The notes under the pieces: model-generated
Database searches by the model: none
Told to the model about the DNA's origin: nothing
Seen by the model: the letters and a program-made list of their open reading frames with translations, nothing else
Translations under genes and position numbers: made by a program
Assembly: GCA_020249265.1 (NCBI GenBank)
Contig: JADCGA010000036.1
Coordinates: 1-42,718, forward strand
Reading direction: 5' to 3'
Source: Roseomonas sp.
GTDB taxonomy: Bacteria > Pseudomonadota > Alphaproteobacteria > Acetobacterales > Acetobacteraceae
DNA length: 42,718 nucleotides
In this document: one piece after another, positions 17,371 through 26,259 of the stretch
Position numbering within the stretch: the first letter of the stretch is position 1
How the letters are laid out: every line of letters begins with the position of its first letter

Positions 17371-18553
17371 TCACGGTGGCGATTGTGGCGCGCGCAGCGC
17401 CAACAGCGCCAGCGTGGCGGCAATGGCCAGCGCCGTGGTCATCAACAATACAGCGGTGGGACCTGCAAAATCCAAGCTCAGCCCAACAATCAGCGGGGCC
17501 GTCGCCGTCGCGATATTGGATGGCAGAGCGATCAAACCCTGGCGTCGGCCATAGCCGTTGGGGCCGAATAGGGCGAGCGGTAATGCACCTCGGCTGATCG
17601 AAAGCAGGCCCGAACCGCCGCCATGCAGCGCGGCGAAAAGCGGCGCCAAGGCAGGTCCGCCAAGTAACAACGCCACTGCCGCGGCTGGATGGGACATGGC
17701 GGCGATACGTGCGGAAAACAGCGGATGTAATCGGCGCATCAGCCCGAACTCGGCAACGCGTGCGGCCACTTGCGCTGGGCCTAGCAACGCCGCCGCGGCG
17801 ATGGCGGCTGCGGGTGTGGCTCCGGCTTCCATCAAAAGGCCAGGCAAATGGGTACCGATGCCAGAATGCACCACACCCTGCGCAGCAAAGAAGAAGGCAA
17901 GCAGCATGATGGCGTTGCGCGGGCTTTCACCGCCGGCTGCATCAGGCGCTTGAGGCAATGCGGCAGCCTGTGACCGCGGCAGGCTGGCATAAACCGCAAG
18001 GCCCAAGACAATGTGCAGACCAGCCCAAGTCAGACAGGCCTCTCGCCAGCCCCAAGCATCTTCGATCCAGGCTGTTAGCGGCCAACCAATGGTGCTGGCA
18101 AAGCCAGCAATCAGCGTGATGCCGGTAATGGGGGCCGCGTGCGCCGCGCCCAAACAACCCGGCCAGCGTCGAGAACGCAACATCATACAGGCCAAAGGCC
18201 ATAGCGATTCCAATTACTACCCACCCCGCCGCCATACCCCAAGTGCCGGTGGCAAGGGCAAGCAATAGCAAACCAACGGCAAACAGCACCGAGGAAGTGA
18301 GCAGGAGCGGACGGCCCCCATACGTATCCACCAGGCGCCCCGCCATGGGCGCCAGCGCGCCGGCAATAAGCAGTGCCGCGGAAAGACCGGCGAAAATGGC
18401 CCAAGTAGGCAGGGCAAGATCGCGCGCCATCGGCACTGCCAGAATGGCCGGCAGGTAGAAGCTTGATGCGTAACCAAGCGTTTGACCTATCCCCAAGGCC
18501 AGGACGACACGGCGGGTTTTTGGGGAAGCGATCACGGTTTGAAAGGCTGTCAT
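17371..18553 (-). pseudogene. MFS transporter gene split by a frameshift
   Basis: Two overlapping frames together make one major-facilitator protein of about 395 residues. The N-terminal half starts near MTAFQTVIASPKTRRVV (18553) and runs through helices to STLAGLFGRGARGP. The C-terminal half takes over as PITGITLIAGFASTIGWPL and runs to 17371. The break falls at a run of five G (18130-18134). Removing one base there gives ...RGARGP-ITGITLIAG..., the continuity expected for MFS helix 5. So this is either a one-base insertion in a homopolymer or a sequencing error. Substrate unknown. It sits between phosphonate-type genes but shows no phosphorus-specific feature. Confidence 0.8.
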
Positions 18554-18736
18554 GCCATCAGGCCGGATATGATGGCAGATATGCAGCGCCATGGTGCGGA
18601 GGCGTGGCCGAGCCGGCCTTTGGGATGTTGCTCTTTGTGTGGCGCCGGCGCCTGGGTCATGTTGGGGTAAATGGGACTTCTCCAGACATTGGTTCAGATG
18701 ATCGCATGAGACTCACGGGCGGAAGTCGGCCTAAGG

Positions 18737-18970
18737 TTCATTACCCATGCCGTATTGCCGCAGGTTTTGCAACAAATGGCAGTATCACGCTTCATCGCTG
18801 GGAATGATACTTCCTTGCTTCAACCGTGCTGAGCATTGTTGGTGTCGGTGGTTTCGGCGTTGAATTGATCGCTGCCCCTCGGTTGACTGCCCATGATCAA
18901 GTCGCGGTCATTTTGCTCACCATTCTTGCCTGTGCCGTGGTGCTGTACAGCTTGGGCGCAATTCCAAGAG
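18737..18970 (+). pseudogene. Decayed 3' fragment of a second phnE
   Basis: Translations in two frames match the C-terminus of the intact PhnE at 3120-3920. The first part reads FITHAVLPQVLQQMA. A frame change follows, then HRWE, a stop, and LASTVLSIVGVGGFGVELIAA running to LTILACAVVLYSLGA. Over the last 47 residues about two thirds are identical by eye. The fragment ends where the terminal sequence of an IS256-family element begins, so insertion or IS-mediated deletion removed its tail. Only about 80 codons survive, so it is non-functional. It suggests that a third phosphonate-type importer once existed here. Confidence 0.82.
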
Positions 18971-19340
18971 GGCCTATCAGTAATTTTGTGCGCGGGGTCA
19001 GCGTTGTTCATCAGACCGTGAACCTATCACCGAATAGGATGGCGAATTGGGTTTTGGCCTCGCACCACTCGCGCGGCGGTCGCTTCCAACCCTCGACCGC
19101 CCGATTGAGAACAAGCAATAGCAGCTTCATCGCTGCCTCGTCACCCGGGAAATGGCCGCGCGTGCGCACCGCCCGGCGGAGCTTCGAATTCAAGGCCTCG
19201 ATCGCATTCGTCGTATAAATCATCTGGCGTATCGGCGGGCTGAACGCAAAGAATGGGATCACCTGGTCCCAATGTCGGCGCCAAGTTTGCGCGATGGCGG
19301 GATATTTTCGGCCCCATGGTCCGGCCTTCCAAGAAGCTGG
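18971..19340 (-). mobile_element. IS256-family insertion sequence fragment (3' end)
   Basis: The minus strand from about 19310 to 19011 encodes the C-terminus of a Mutator/IS256-type transposase: KYPAIAQTWRRHWDQVIPFF, then IYTTNAIEALNSKLRR, TRGHFPGDEAA and FAILFGDRFTV before TGA at 19011-19013. TTNAIE-x-LN and RGHFP are diagnostic of the family. Downstream, the sequence GGCCTATCAGTAATTTTGTG (from 18971) resembles IS256-type terminal repeats and marks one element end. The 5' two thirds of the transposase, with its catalytic residues, are missing beyond about 19340, so the element is dead. Confidence 0.85.
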
Positions 19341-19452
19341 CTTAAGTGAACCCGGGATGATGCGCCAAGCAGTGGAGCAAGGCCTCTGGCATAATTAGGC
19401 CCGCATTCCCTCCGACCGGTGTGCTTTAACCCGCAAACCCCGTGACGCTCAG

Positions 19453-19492
19453 CCTTCATACTACTGTCACGCTTCTGACACTGCTTCATCAT
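19453..19492 (+). promoter_or_regulatory. Pho box upstream of the first dipeptide-type ABC operon
   Basis: Four 7-mers at an exact 11-base period read CCTTCAT (19453), CTGTCAC (19464), CTGACAC (19475) and TCATCAT (19486). The central pair, CTGTCAC-GCTT-CTGACAC, has the 7-4-7 layout of a PhoB dimer site with consensus CTGTCAT repeats. It lies about 120-160 bases before ATG 19611, just beyond the IS256 fragment. PhoB control of this operon is therefore likely but untested. Confidence 0.65.
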
Positions 19493-19610
19493 CTAGCTAA
19501 TCTACTCGACGCTCCTCTTATTTCTATTTGTTCGCATGATCTTCATCTGCACTTCTCCCAGCGATGTTACGACTCTCGTGTCCTGCAGGCCCCCTCCTTG
19601 GAGATCCCCC

Positions 19611-21149
19611 ATGACTCAAATCCCCTTGCCGCTTCTGCGCCGTCACTTGTTGCTTGGTGGGGCCGCGCTGATGATGCCCGCCTCTGCCCTTGGCCAGGTT
19701 GCGCCGCGCGCCGGCACCCTGAAGGTTGCCTTTCTGGGTCTCGACACAGCCGACCCGCATCGCCACACCGGCTCCATCGCTGTCCAGCAGGTCTATGTCG
19801 AAGGTCTGACGTCAATCGCTGATGACGGCACCGTGAAGCCCTTCCTGGCCACATCCTGGGAGATAAGCCCGGATGGACGACGCTACGAATTCAAAATCCG
19901 CGAGGGTGTGCGCTTCCATAATGGCCGGCTGCTGACCGCCGAGGATATACGCGCCAATGCGGTGCGCGTACGTGACCAGGTGCGCGGTGGTTGGCTTTCT
20001 GCCCCCATGCGCCTGGTGGATTCGCTGGAGGCACCGGATGCGCGCACCTTCGTGATAACCATGAAGGAACCCTACGGCCCGCTGCTTAATCTCCTGTCGG
20101 AATTATGGATTGTCGCGCCCGAAAGCGAAGGCTGGGCGCAGACCATTCGCCAACCGATCGGCACCGGCCCATTCCGCTTCGGCCGCTGGCAGCCAAATGT
20201 CAGCTTTCATGCGCCGGCTTTCACGCAATACTGGCAACCGGGCCTACCGCGCGCTGAAGCGGTGGAATTCTCCTTGCGCGATGATTCCGATCTTTCATTG
20301 GCGCTGCGTGCTGGCGACCTCCACATCGGACGCATCGGCTACGATAAACTCGCCTCTGTGCGTGCTGATCCGAATCTCGAAGTGCAGTACATGAAGGATA
20401 CCACTTGGTGGTTCTGGTCCTTCAACAATCGTAACCCACGCCCGCCCTTCAACGACATCCGCGTGCGCCAGGCGGTGAGCTTCATGCTCGACAAGCCCGC
20501 CTTCATGCGCTTCGTGGCGGGGGAGGCCGGCACCGCCACCAATCAGATGGCTGCCCCTGGCCAATTCTACTGGGACAAAGCCATGCATGATGCCGATGCG
20601 CATGCCGCCCCGAATGAAAACCGTGCCCATGCCTTGCTGCGCGAAGCTGGCGTAAACCCTGCGAATACTCCCTGCCGCATCGTATCCTGGCAGAGCGCCT
20701 ATACCGAGATCGCGGTGCAGGCGATGCGCAAACTTGGCTTCCAGGTGGAACATCTCGCCCTTGACGACATCGGCGCGCAGCGCCGGCTCGGCCAGTATGA
20801 CTGGGATCTCGCGCCTTTCTCTTCCGGTCCGCGTGCGGATATCTTCCTGCGGTTTGTAAGGCTGATGTCAGATGGGCCGAATGTCGGCCTGTGGGGCGGA
20901 ACGCGCGATGCCGAATTTGACCGATTGGTGATCGCTGCCATCGCTGCTGTGGACCTGAATGAGCGCCGGCGCCTCTACCTCGCAGCCTGGCAGCGCGCGA
21001 TGGATAATTACTACACCGTGGTCATCGGCCATGCGCCGGAGCCAATCGCGAACCGGCGTGAGGTCACGGGCTACTCACCCGGCTTCACCTGGGGTCAGCA
21101 TCGTGTTGATGGTGGCCTGGCTTTCGGTGCTTTGACGGCACGCAGGTGA
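19611..21149 (+). CDS. Dipeptide-type ABC transporter binding protein (family 5), first operon
   Basis: The 512-residue periplasmic protein has an export signal (RRHLLLGGAALMMPASALGQ). The family 5 fold follows: VQQVYVEGLTSIADDGTVKPFLATSW, YEFKIREGVRFHNGRLLTAEDI, IGTGPFRFGRW and FNDIRVRQAVSFMLDKPAF. ATG 19611 has GGAG seven bases upstream; a longer frame from 19536 is not needed. It heads an operon with two permeases, a double ATPase and a transglutaminase-like protein. The family binds peptides, nickel or other substrates. The upstream Pho box suggests a phosphorus-containing ligand, which is inference. Confidence 0.88.
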   Translation: MTQIPLPLLRRHLLLGGAALMMPASALGQVAPRAGTLKVAFLGLDTADPHRHTGSIAVQQVYVEGLTSIADDGTVKPFLATSWEISPDGRRYEFKIREGVRFHNGRLLTAEDIRANAVRVRDQVRGGWLSAPMRLVDSLEAPDARTFVITMKEPYGPLLNLLSELWIVAPESEGWAQTIRQPIGTGPFRFGRWQPNVSFHAPAFTQYWQPGLPRAEAVEFSLRDDSDLSLALRAGDLHIGRIGYDKLASVRADPNLEVQYMKDTTWWFWSFNNRNPRPPFNDIRVRQAVSFMLDKPAFMRFVAGEAGTATNQMAAPGQFYWDKAMHDADAHAAPNENRAHALLREAGVNPANTPCRIVSWQSAYTEIAVQAMRKLGFQVEHLALDDIGAQRRLGQYDWDLAPFSSGPRADIFLRFVRLMSDGPNVGLWGGTRDAEFDRLVIAAIAAVDLNERRRLYLAAWQRAMDNYYTVVIGHAPEPIANRREVTGYSPGFTWGQHRVDGGLAFGALTARR

Positions 21150-22000
21150 GCGTGCCGGGCGCTGCCTTGGCGATACCACCTCGTGCTGGCGGGGCGAACG
21201 GCTTCAGCTTCGGTATGGCGATCCTCGGCCTCGCGCTGCTGGTTGCCATCTTCGGGCCGAGCTTGGCCCCGCATGACCCGCTGACACAGGAACTGGCGGC
21301 GCGCAACGCACCGCCGGATGCGCTACACTGGCTCGGTTACGATCATCTCGGCCGAGACGTGCTGGCGCGTCTGGTCGCGGGAACGCGCATCTCTCTTGCA
21401 GTGGCGCTGTGTGCTACTCTGCTCGCGATGCTGCTTGGTGCAGGGCTTGGGCTTGCGGCAGAGGCGCTCGGGCGCTGGCCTTCCTTCCTGGTATTCGGCG
21501 CCTTCGACATGGTCCGGGCCTTGCCATCCATCTTATTGGCGTTGACGCTGATGGTGGCGCTCGGCATTGGCATCATACCCTTGATCATCGCCTTGGGCGT
21601 TGCCTATGCGCCACACATGGCGCTGGTCGCGCGCGCAGCGTGGCGGCGGGAAAGCGCGACAGGCTATGTCGCCGCCGCGCGAGTGATGGGGGCTGCGCCA
21701 CTGGCGACCCTGTGGCGCCATGTGCTGCCCAATATCGCGGGCGCCCTGGTCACCCAGGCGGCCATCATCATGCCACGCGCCATCACCACGGAAAGCGTAT
21801 TATCCTTCTTTGGCTTGGGCGTTTCGCCGGAAACGCCGAGTTGGGGCCGCATGATCTCCGGCGCCTCGCGCTTTGCCGAAAGCGCTCCGCATGCGGTGCT
21901 GGCGCCAGTTTTGGCACTCTGCGTGGTGACGCTGGGCTTTGCTCTGGTCGGCGATAGGTTGCGCCTTGCGCTCGACCCGCTGCGAGAGCGCGGGCGATGA
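21146..22000 (+). CDS. Dipeptide-type ABC permease (DppC-like), first operon
   Basis: The 284-residue permease starts with GTG overlapping the binding-protein stop (GTGA). It has the DppC layout: an early helix AILGLALLVAIFGPSLA, the motif HWLGYDHLGRDVLARLVAGTRISL, and the EAA loop AAARVMGAAPLATLWRHVLPNI. The late segment VLSFFGLGVSPETPSWGRMI is diagnostic of OppC/DppC. Unusually, the DppC-like subunit precedes the DppB-like one here, whereas the second dipeptide-type operon of this window has the usual B-then-C order. Confidence 0.88.
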   Translation: MSVPGAALAIPPRAGGANGFSFGMAILGLALLVAIFGPSLAPHDPLTQELAARNAPPDALHWLGYDHLGRDVLARLVAGTRISLAVALCATLLAMLLGAGLGLAAEALGRWPSFLVFGAFDMVRALPSILLALTLMVALGIGIIPLIIALGVAYAPHMALVARAAWRRESATGYVAAARVMGAAPLATLWRHVLPNIAGALVTQAAIIMPRAITTESVLSFFGLGVSPETPSWGRMISGASRFAESAPHAVLAPVLALCVVTLGFALVGDRLRLALDPLRERGR

Positions 22001-22908
22001 GTTTCGCGCTCCAGGCCGGCCTTGGCTTTTTGCGCCAAGCGATGCTGCTGGCTGGGATTGCCATCGCGATTTTCCTGCTGATCCGCGTTATCCCCGGCGA
22101 TGTCGTCGATTCAATGGCGCTGGAAGGCAGCCTTGATGATGATGCGATCGCGGCGCTCCGCGCTGAACTCGGTCTCGATGCGGGGACGTTGACGCAGTTT
22201 CGCATCTGGGCCTCTCGCGCGCTTGTTGGTGATTTCGGCAATTCACTGCGCTTTGACCGCCCGGCGTCGGAACTGATCCTGGCGGCGCTACCGACCACGC
22301 TGGGGCTGGCTGCGCTGGCCTTGGCGGCAGGGCTCGTGCTCGGCATCGTGATGGCGGCCGCGGCGGCGCTCTGGCCCGGCTCGGCATTTCCGTCCCTGGT
22401 GGAAATCCTGAACCTCTGGTCCATTGCCCTGCCCACTTTCTGCGTCGGCCTCGCCGCCATCCTGGTCTTTTCAGTCTGGCTCGGCTGGCTGCCGGTCATC
22501 GGCCAGTGGCTGTCGCCGGTACTCATCCTCGCGGTTGATATCGCAGGACAGGTCGCAAAGCCCCTGCATGAGGATTTGAAGGAGGCTGCGACAGCCAGCC
22601 ATATCCGCACGGCGCGCGCCAAGGGGTTGTCGCCGGCGCGCATCGTACTGCGCCACTTGCTGCCCAATGCGCTCACCACGGTGGTGGCGCTGGGCGGGCT
22701 GATCCTGGCCGGCCTGATCGGCGGCGCGCTGACGATGGAGGTGCTGTTCGGCCTGCCTGGCCTGGGCACGCTCGCCTACCAGGCAATCTCCGGGCGCGAT
22801 TATCCGGTCATCCAGGCTGTGGTGCTGGTCTTCGCGGCCGGCGTCGTGATGGTGAACTGGGCGACCGATGCGATCCAACGCAGCCTAGACCCAAGGCTGC
22901 GCCAATGA
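21997..22908 (+). CDS. Dipeptide-type ABC permease (DppB-like), first operon
   Basis: This encodes 303 residues with an N-terminal helix (AMLLAGIAIAIFLLIRVIPGDVVD), the R-V-I-P-G-D motif of DppB proteins and EALRAELGLD-like spacing after it (AALRAELGLDAG). Further helices include LGLAALALAAGLVLGIVMAAA. The EAA-type loop reads RTARAKGLSPARIVLRHLLPNAL. Overlaps of four bases join it to both neighbours. It forms the channel with the preceding DppC-like subunit. Confidence 0.88.
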   Translation: MSFALQAGLGFLRQAMLLAGIAIAIFLLIRVIPGDVVDSMALEGSLDDDAIAALRAELGLDAGTLTQFRIWASRALVGDFGNSLRFDRPASELILAALPTTLGLAALALAAGLVLGIVMAAAAALWPGSAFPSLVEILNLWSIALPTFCVGLAAILVFSVWLGWLPVIGQWLSPVLILAVDIAGQVAKPLHEDLKEAATASHIRTARAKGLSPARIVLRHLLPNALTTVVALGGLILAGLIGGALTMEVLFGLPGLGTLAYQAISGRDYPVIQAVVLVFAAGVVMVNWATDAIQRSLDPRLRQ

Positions 22909-24524
22909 ACGGGGTTCCGCTTGTGGCCCTGCGCGACTTCAGGGTGCGGTTCGGCGATGCAACCGCCGTTGATGGCGTTTCCCTGACGCTCCAACCCGGT
23001 GAGACCCTGGCGCTGGTCGGTGAGAGTGGCTCCGGCAAGTCGCTGACCGCGCTCGGCATCGCCGGGCTGGCCCCATCTGCGGCGCAGCTTTCGGGCAACC
23101 TCAGGATTGACGGCGTGGAAATGCTGGGCGCGTCAGAACGTGCCTGGCGCACACGCCGCGGGGCACGCATCGGCATGGTCTTTCAGGAGGCGATGGGCAG
23201 CCTCAATCCCTCGATGCGGATTGGCGCGCAGATCGCCGAGGCAATCAGCGCCCATCGAAGCCTGCCAAAGGCCGAGATCGTGTGCCGGGTAAATGACGCC
23301 TTGACCGAAGTCGGCCTGCCCGATCCGCACGGCAAGGCCGCTGCCTTCCCCCACCAGCTTTCCGGCGGCCAGCAGCAGCGCGTGATGATCGCCATGGCTT
23401 TGGCCGCCGATCCAGCGCTGTTGATCGCGGATGAACCGACCACTGCGCTGGATACAACCGTACAGGCGCAAATCCTGGCGCTGCTGGCCGCGCTGCAGGC
23501 ACGGCGCGGGCTGGCGATGCTGTTCGTCTCGCATGATCTGGCGGTGGTCGAGGGCATCGCCCAGAGGGTGGCGGTGATGCGGCATGGCAAGGTGGTAGAG
23601 GCCGGGCCGACAGCGCAGGTTTTTGCTGCACCTTCCCACCCCTATACGGCGGCACTGCTCGCTAGCCGCCCCAGCCAGGCTCAGCGCATCAGCGCGGTGG
23701 ATAGGCGATCCCTGCCGGCGCTCGAAATGGACGACCTCACGGTCATGTTCAGGCCACATCGTTTGGGGGGCGCGAAACTGCGCGCGGTTGATGGCGTTAC
23801 GCTTAGCATTGCGGCTGGCGAAGCGTTGGGCTTGGTGGGCGAGAGCGGGTCGGGCAAGAGTACGCTGGCCAAGGCGGTTGTGGGGCTCGTTAGGCCCGCC
23901 ACCGGGTCCATCCGCGTCTTCGGCCACGACCCAGCAGCGCCGGCCGACCGCAAAGCGATGGCGCGGGCCGTGCAGATGGTGTTCCAGGATGCTGCCGGTA
24001 GCCTGAACCCACGCCTGACCATCGCGCAAATTCTTGCTGAACCGCTGGCGGTCCATGGATTGGCCCCACCCGCACAGCGCCGCACCCATGCGCGGCGGCT
24101 GCTGGAGGAGGTTGGGCTCACGGCCACGCATCTGGATCGCTATCCGCACCAGCTTTCGGGCGGGCAAAGGCAGCGCGTTGCAATCGCCCGCGCCTTGGCC
24201 GTGGATCCCAAGCTGCTGGTCTGTGATGAGCCGGTCTCGGCGCTCGACATGACAGTGCAGGCTCAGGTGCTGGATTTGCTGGCCCGCATCCGGCGCGAAC
24301 GCGGCTTGGCGCTGCTTTTCATCGGCCATGACCTTGAAACCGTCGGCGCTGTGTCGGACCGGATCGCGGTGATGAAGGATGGACGAGTTATCGAGATCGG
24401 CACTACCGAGGCCATTTTGCAACGCCCTGTCAATGCTTTCACGCAAGCCCTGGTCGCCGCGATGCCACGCCGCCTTGCGGGGCGGGGATGCGCCGCTGAT
24501 TTGCTGGCAGTGGCCGAAGCTTGA
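22905..24524 (+). CDS. Fused double ATPase (DppD-DppF type), first operon
   Basis: The 539-residue protein holds two complete ABC ATPase domains. The first has Walker A GESGSGKS (about 40-47) and LSGGQQQR (about 151) with Walker [13 protein letters not shown]. The second has Walker A at about 312-319, LSGGQRQR (about 416) and [12 protein letters not shown]. Each half is followed by the oligopeptide-type tail: SHPYTAALL after the first, NAFTQALV after the second. Such DppD-DppF fusions are known among peptide importers. ATG 22905 overlaps the permease stop. Confidence 0.9.
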   Translation: MNGVPLVALRDFRVRFGDATAVDGVSLTLQPGETLALVGESGSGKSLTALGIAGLAPSAAQLSGNLRIDGVEMLGASERAWRTRRGARIGMVFQEAMGSLNPSMRIGAQIAEAISAHRSLPKAEIVCRVNDALTEVGLPDPHGKAAAFPHQLSGGQQQRVMIAMALAADPALLIADEPTTALDTTVQAQILALLAALQARRGLAMLFVSHDLAVVEGIAQRVAVMRHGKVVEAGPTAQVFAAPSHPYTAALLASRPSQAQRISAVDRRSLPALEMDDLTVMFRPHRLGGAKLRAVDGVTLSIAAGEALGLVGESGSGKSTLAKAVVGLVRPATGSIRVFGHDPAAPADRKAMARAVQMVFQDAAGSLNPRLTIAQILAEPLAVHGLAPPAQRRTHARRLLEEVGLTATHLDRYPHQLSGGQRQRVAIARALAVDPKLLVCDEPVSALDMTVQAQVLDLLARIRRERGLALLFIGHDLETVGAVSDRIAVMKDGRVIEIGTTEAILQRPVNAFTQALVAAMPRRLAGRGCAADLLAVAEA

Positions 24525-24550
24525 CCGCGTATAAGAGGGGAGATCCTACC

Positions 24551-25426
24551 TTGCCTATTGTGACCGTTCAGTTCTCCGATCCTGTGCCGCCTGGCGCGCC
24601 ACTACTGCTGGCGCCGCTATTTCCGGATGCCTTCGGCTATCGCCTTGACAGCTTTGAGGTCGAGCATGGGGAGGTGGTGAACCAACTGCGCACCACCAAT
24701 TCGGCGCAGGAAGCCTATGTCATTCGCCCGACCGCGGCGCCGATGCGCCCGATCCTGCATTATCGCCTGGAAGCCTTCGATGGTGATCCACCGGAGTGGA
24801 TCTGGGCACCGCCTGCCACGCGCTATGTGATTCCCTCGGCCGAATTGCGGGGCTTCATCACGAAGCTGGTACAGGGTGCGTCGAATGAGGTGGAGGCGCT
24901 GCAGCGCATCGTTGATCATGCGGCAGATCACTTCTGGTACGGGCATGGGCCGGGCAGCCTGATGGAGGGGCGCGCCGATGTGCCGCTGCTCACCAAGCCA
25001 ACGCGCGGGCATTGCCTGGACATGCATGGGTATTGCGTGGCCGCTTGCCGCGCCGCTGGGCTCACGGCTGCCTATACCGCCGGCTTCTGGTTCAAGGAGG
25101 GCAGCGACCGGGCGCCCGGCATGCATTGCTGGTTCGTGGCGAAGGTGGATGGGCAGATCGTGCACTACGACGTCGCGCACCAGTTGAAGCTGCCGACCAG
25201 GTCAGTGCTGCCCGGCCTCAATCCAGTCCCGGGCGTGCGGTTTTTGGCGGCTGTCGGGAAGGGGCTGCGCTTGCCATTTGCTGGCAGCGTGCTCGAATTA
25301 GCGCATTTCGCGAGATTCATCTGGCTGACGGATGACGGGCGAGAGCACCATCCGGCCCACGCTCTCCTTCTTCATGCCAAGCCATCTGGCGCCGACCGAT
25401 TTTCGCCTGATGGCCCCAGTTGCTGA
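24551..25426 (+). CDS. Transglutaminase-like cysteine protein in the ABC operon
   Basis: With the TTG start at 24551 this is 291 residues. AGAGGGGAG eight bases upstream supports it over TTG 24521, which overlaps the ATPase stop. The transglutaminase-like core has Cys155 in GHCLDMHGYCVAACRAAG, His192 in GMHCWF and Asp207 in VHYDVAHQ, the Cys-His-Asp triad of this papain-like fold. No signal peptide is present, so it probably acts in the cytoplasm on what the importer brings in. Family members cleave or form amide bonds. An amidase or peptidase acting on a phosphorus-bearing amide or peptide is my inference. The N-terminal 90 residues match the beta-rich part often preceding this core. Confidence 0.8.
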   Translation: MPIVTVQFSDPVPPGAPLLLAPLFPDAFGYRLDSFEVEHGEVVNQLRTTNSAQEAYVIRPTAAPMRPILHYRLEAFDGDPPEWIWAPPATRYVIPSAELRGFITKLVQGASNEVEALQRIVDHAADHFWYGHGPGSLMEGRADVPLLTKPTRGHCLDMHGYCVAACRAAGLTAAYTAGFWFKEGSDRAPGMHCWFVAKVDGQIVHYDVAHQLKLPTRSVLPGLNPVPGVRFLAAVGKGLRLPFAGSVLELAHFARFIWLTDDGREHHPAHALLLHAKPSGADRFSPDGPSC

Positions 25427-25429
25427 TCG

Positions 25430-25472
25430 GCTGGCAAGCTGCTTCGTGCCAGCACTGCTGAGAGAAACAGCA
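25430..25472. terminator. Two hairpins in a convergent gap, possible terminator
   Basis: GCTGGCA and TGCCAGC (25430-25453) form a perfect 7-base stem with a 10-base loop. TGCTG and CAGCA (25456-25472) form a second, shorter stem. They sit between the convergent ends of the transglutaminase-like gene (25426) and phnC (25507). No T-run follows, so intrinsic termination is uncertain. Confidence 0.35.
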
Positions 25473-25506
25473 CCGGTGATGATAGGCTTGATGGCGGGGC
25501 GAAAGA

Positions 25507-26259
25507 TCAGCCCGGATGAGCGCCGTAGAGTTCCTGAAAGGCGTTCTGATCAAAGGCATTGACGCTGGCATCAAGCAATTTGCGCCCACCGCGAAGTGCG
25601 ACGACGCGATCAGCGTAGCGCCGCGCCAAATCCACCTGATGGAGTGCACAGACAACAGCGATCCCAGTTTCCCGCGCAATACTGCGCAATATGCCGAGGA
25701 CATTCTCGGCCGATTGGGGATCTAGGCTAGAGACAGGTTCATCGGCCAAGAGAAGGCGGGCCTGCTGGGCTAGGACGCGCGCAATCGCCACGCGCTGCTG
25801 CTGGCCGCCTGAAAGCGAATCCGCACGCTGACCAGCACGTTCGAGCAATCCAACACGATCCAAGGCGGCTAGGGCCAATTGTCGGTCCGCGTGCGTAAAT
25901 CGTCTTAACATTACCCGCAAAGTTGACGCATGCCCCATACGGCCAGCCAGCACATTATCCATGGCCGAAAGCCGCCCAATCAGGTTGAACTGCTGAAAAA
26001 TCAATCCCACGTCACGTCTGGCCAGACGCAATTCCTGCCCACCAAGCGCAGACATATCACGCCCCAGCACCCGAACTACGCCTGTATCTGGCGCCACTAG
26101 GCGCGTGACACAGCGGAACAATGTGGATTTGCCGGCCCCCGATGGACCAAGCAACGCCACAAATTCACCAGGATCCACAACGAAGGATACGTCATCAAGT
26201 GCCAGTGTAGTACCGTAACGCTTGGTTACGGTCTCGATCACAAGTGAATGCATTTTCAA
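25507..26259 (-). CDS. phnC: Phosphonate ABC transporter ATP-binding protein, second copy
   Basis: The 250-residue ATPase has Walker A GPSGAGKS (about 38-45), the PhnC-specific IFQQFNLIGRLSAMDNVLAGRMG, then [15 protein letters not shown] and LLLADEPVSSLDPQSAE. An ATG two codons later (26253) is also possible. It begins directly after the phnE stop and is the last gene of a phnD-phnE-phnC operon. That order is the reverse of the first cluster, so the two importers are distinct units rather than a recent duplication. The substrate is an organophosphonate or phosphite. Confidence 0.92.
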   Translation of the reverse strand: MKMHSLVIETVTKRYGTTLALDDVSFVVDPGEFVALLGPSGAGKSTLFRCVTRLVAPDTGVVRVLGRDMSALGGQELRLARRDVGLIFQQFNLIGRLSAMDNVLAGRMGHASTLRVMLRRFTHADRQLALAALDRVGLLERAGQRADSLSGGQQQRVAIARVLAQQARLLLADEPVSSLDPQSAENVLGILRSIARETGIAVVCALHQVDLARRYADRVVALRGGRKLLDASVNAFDQNAFQELYGAHPG

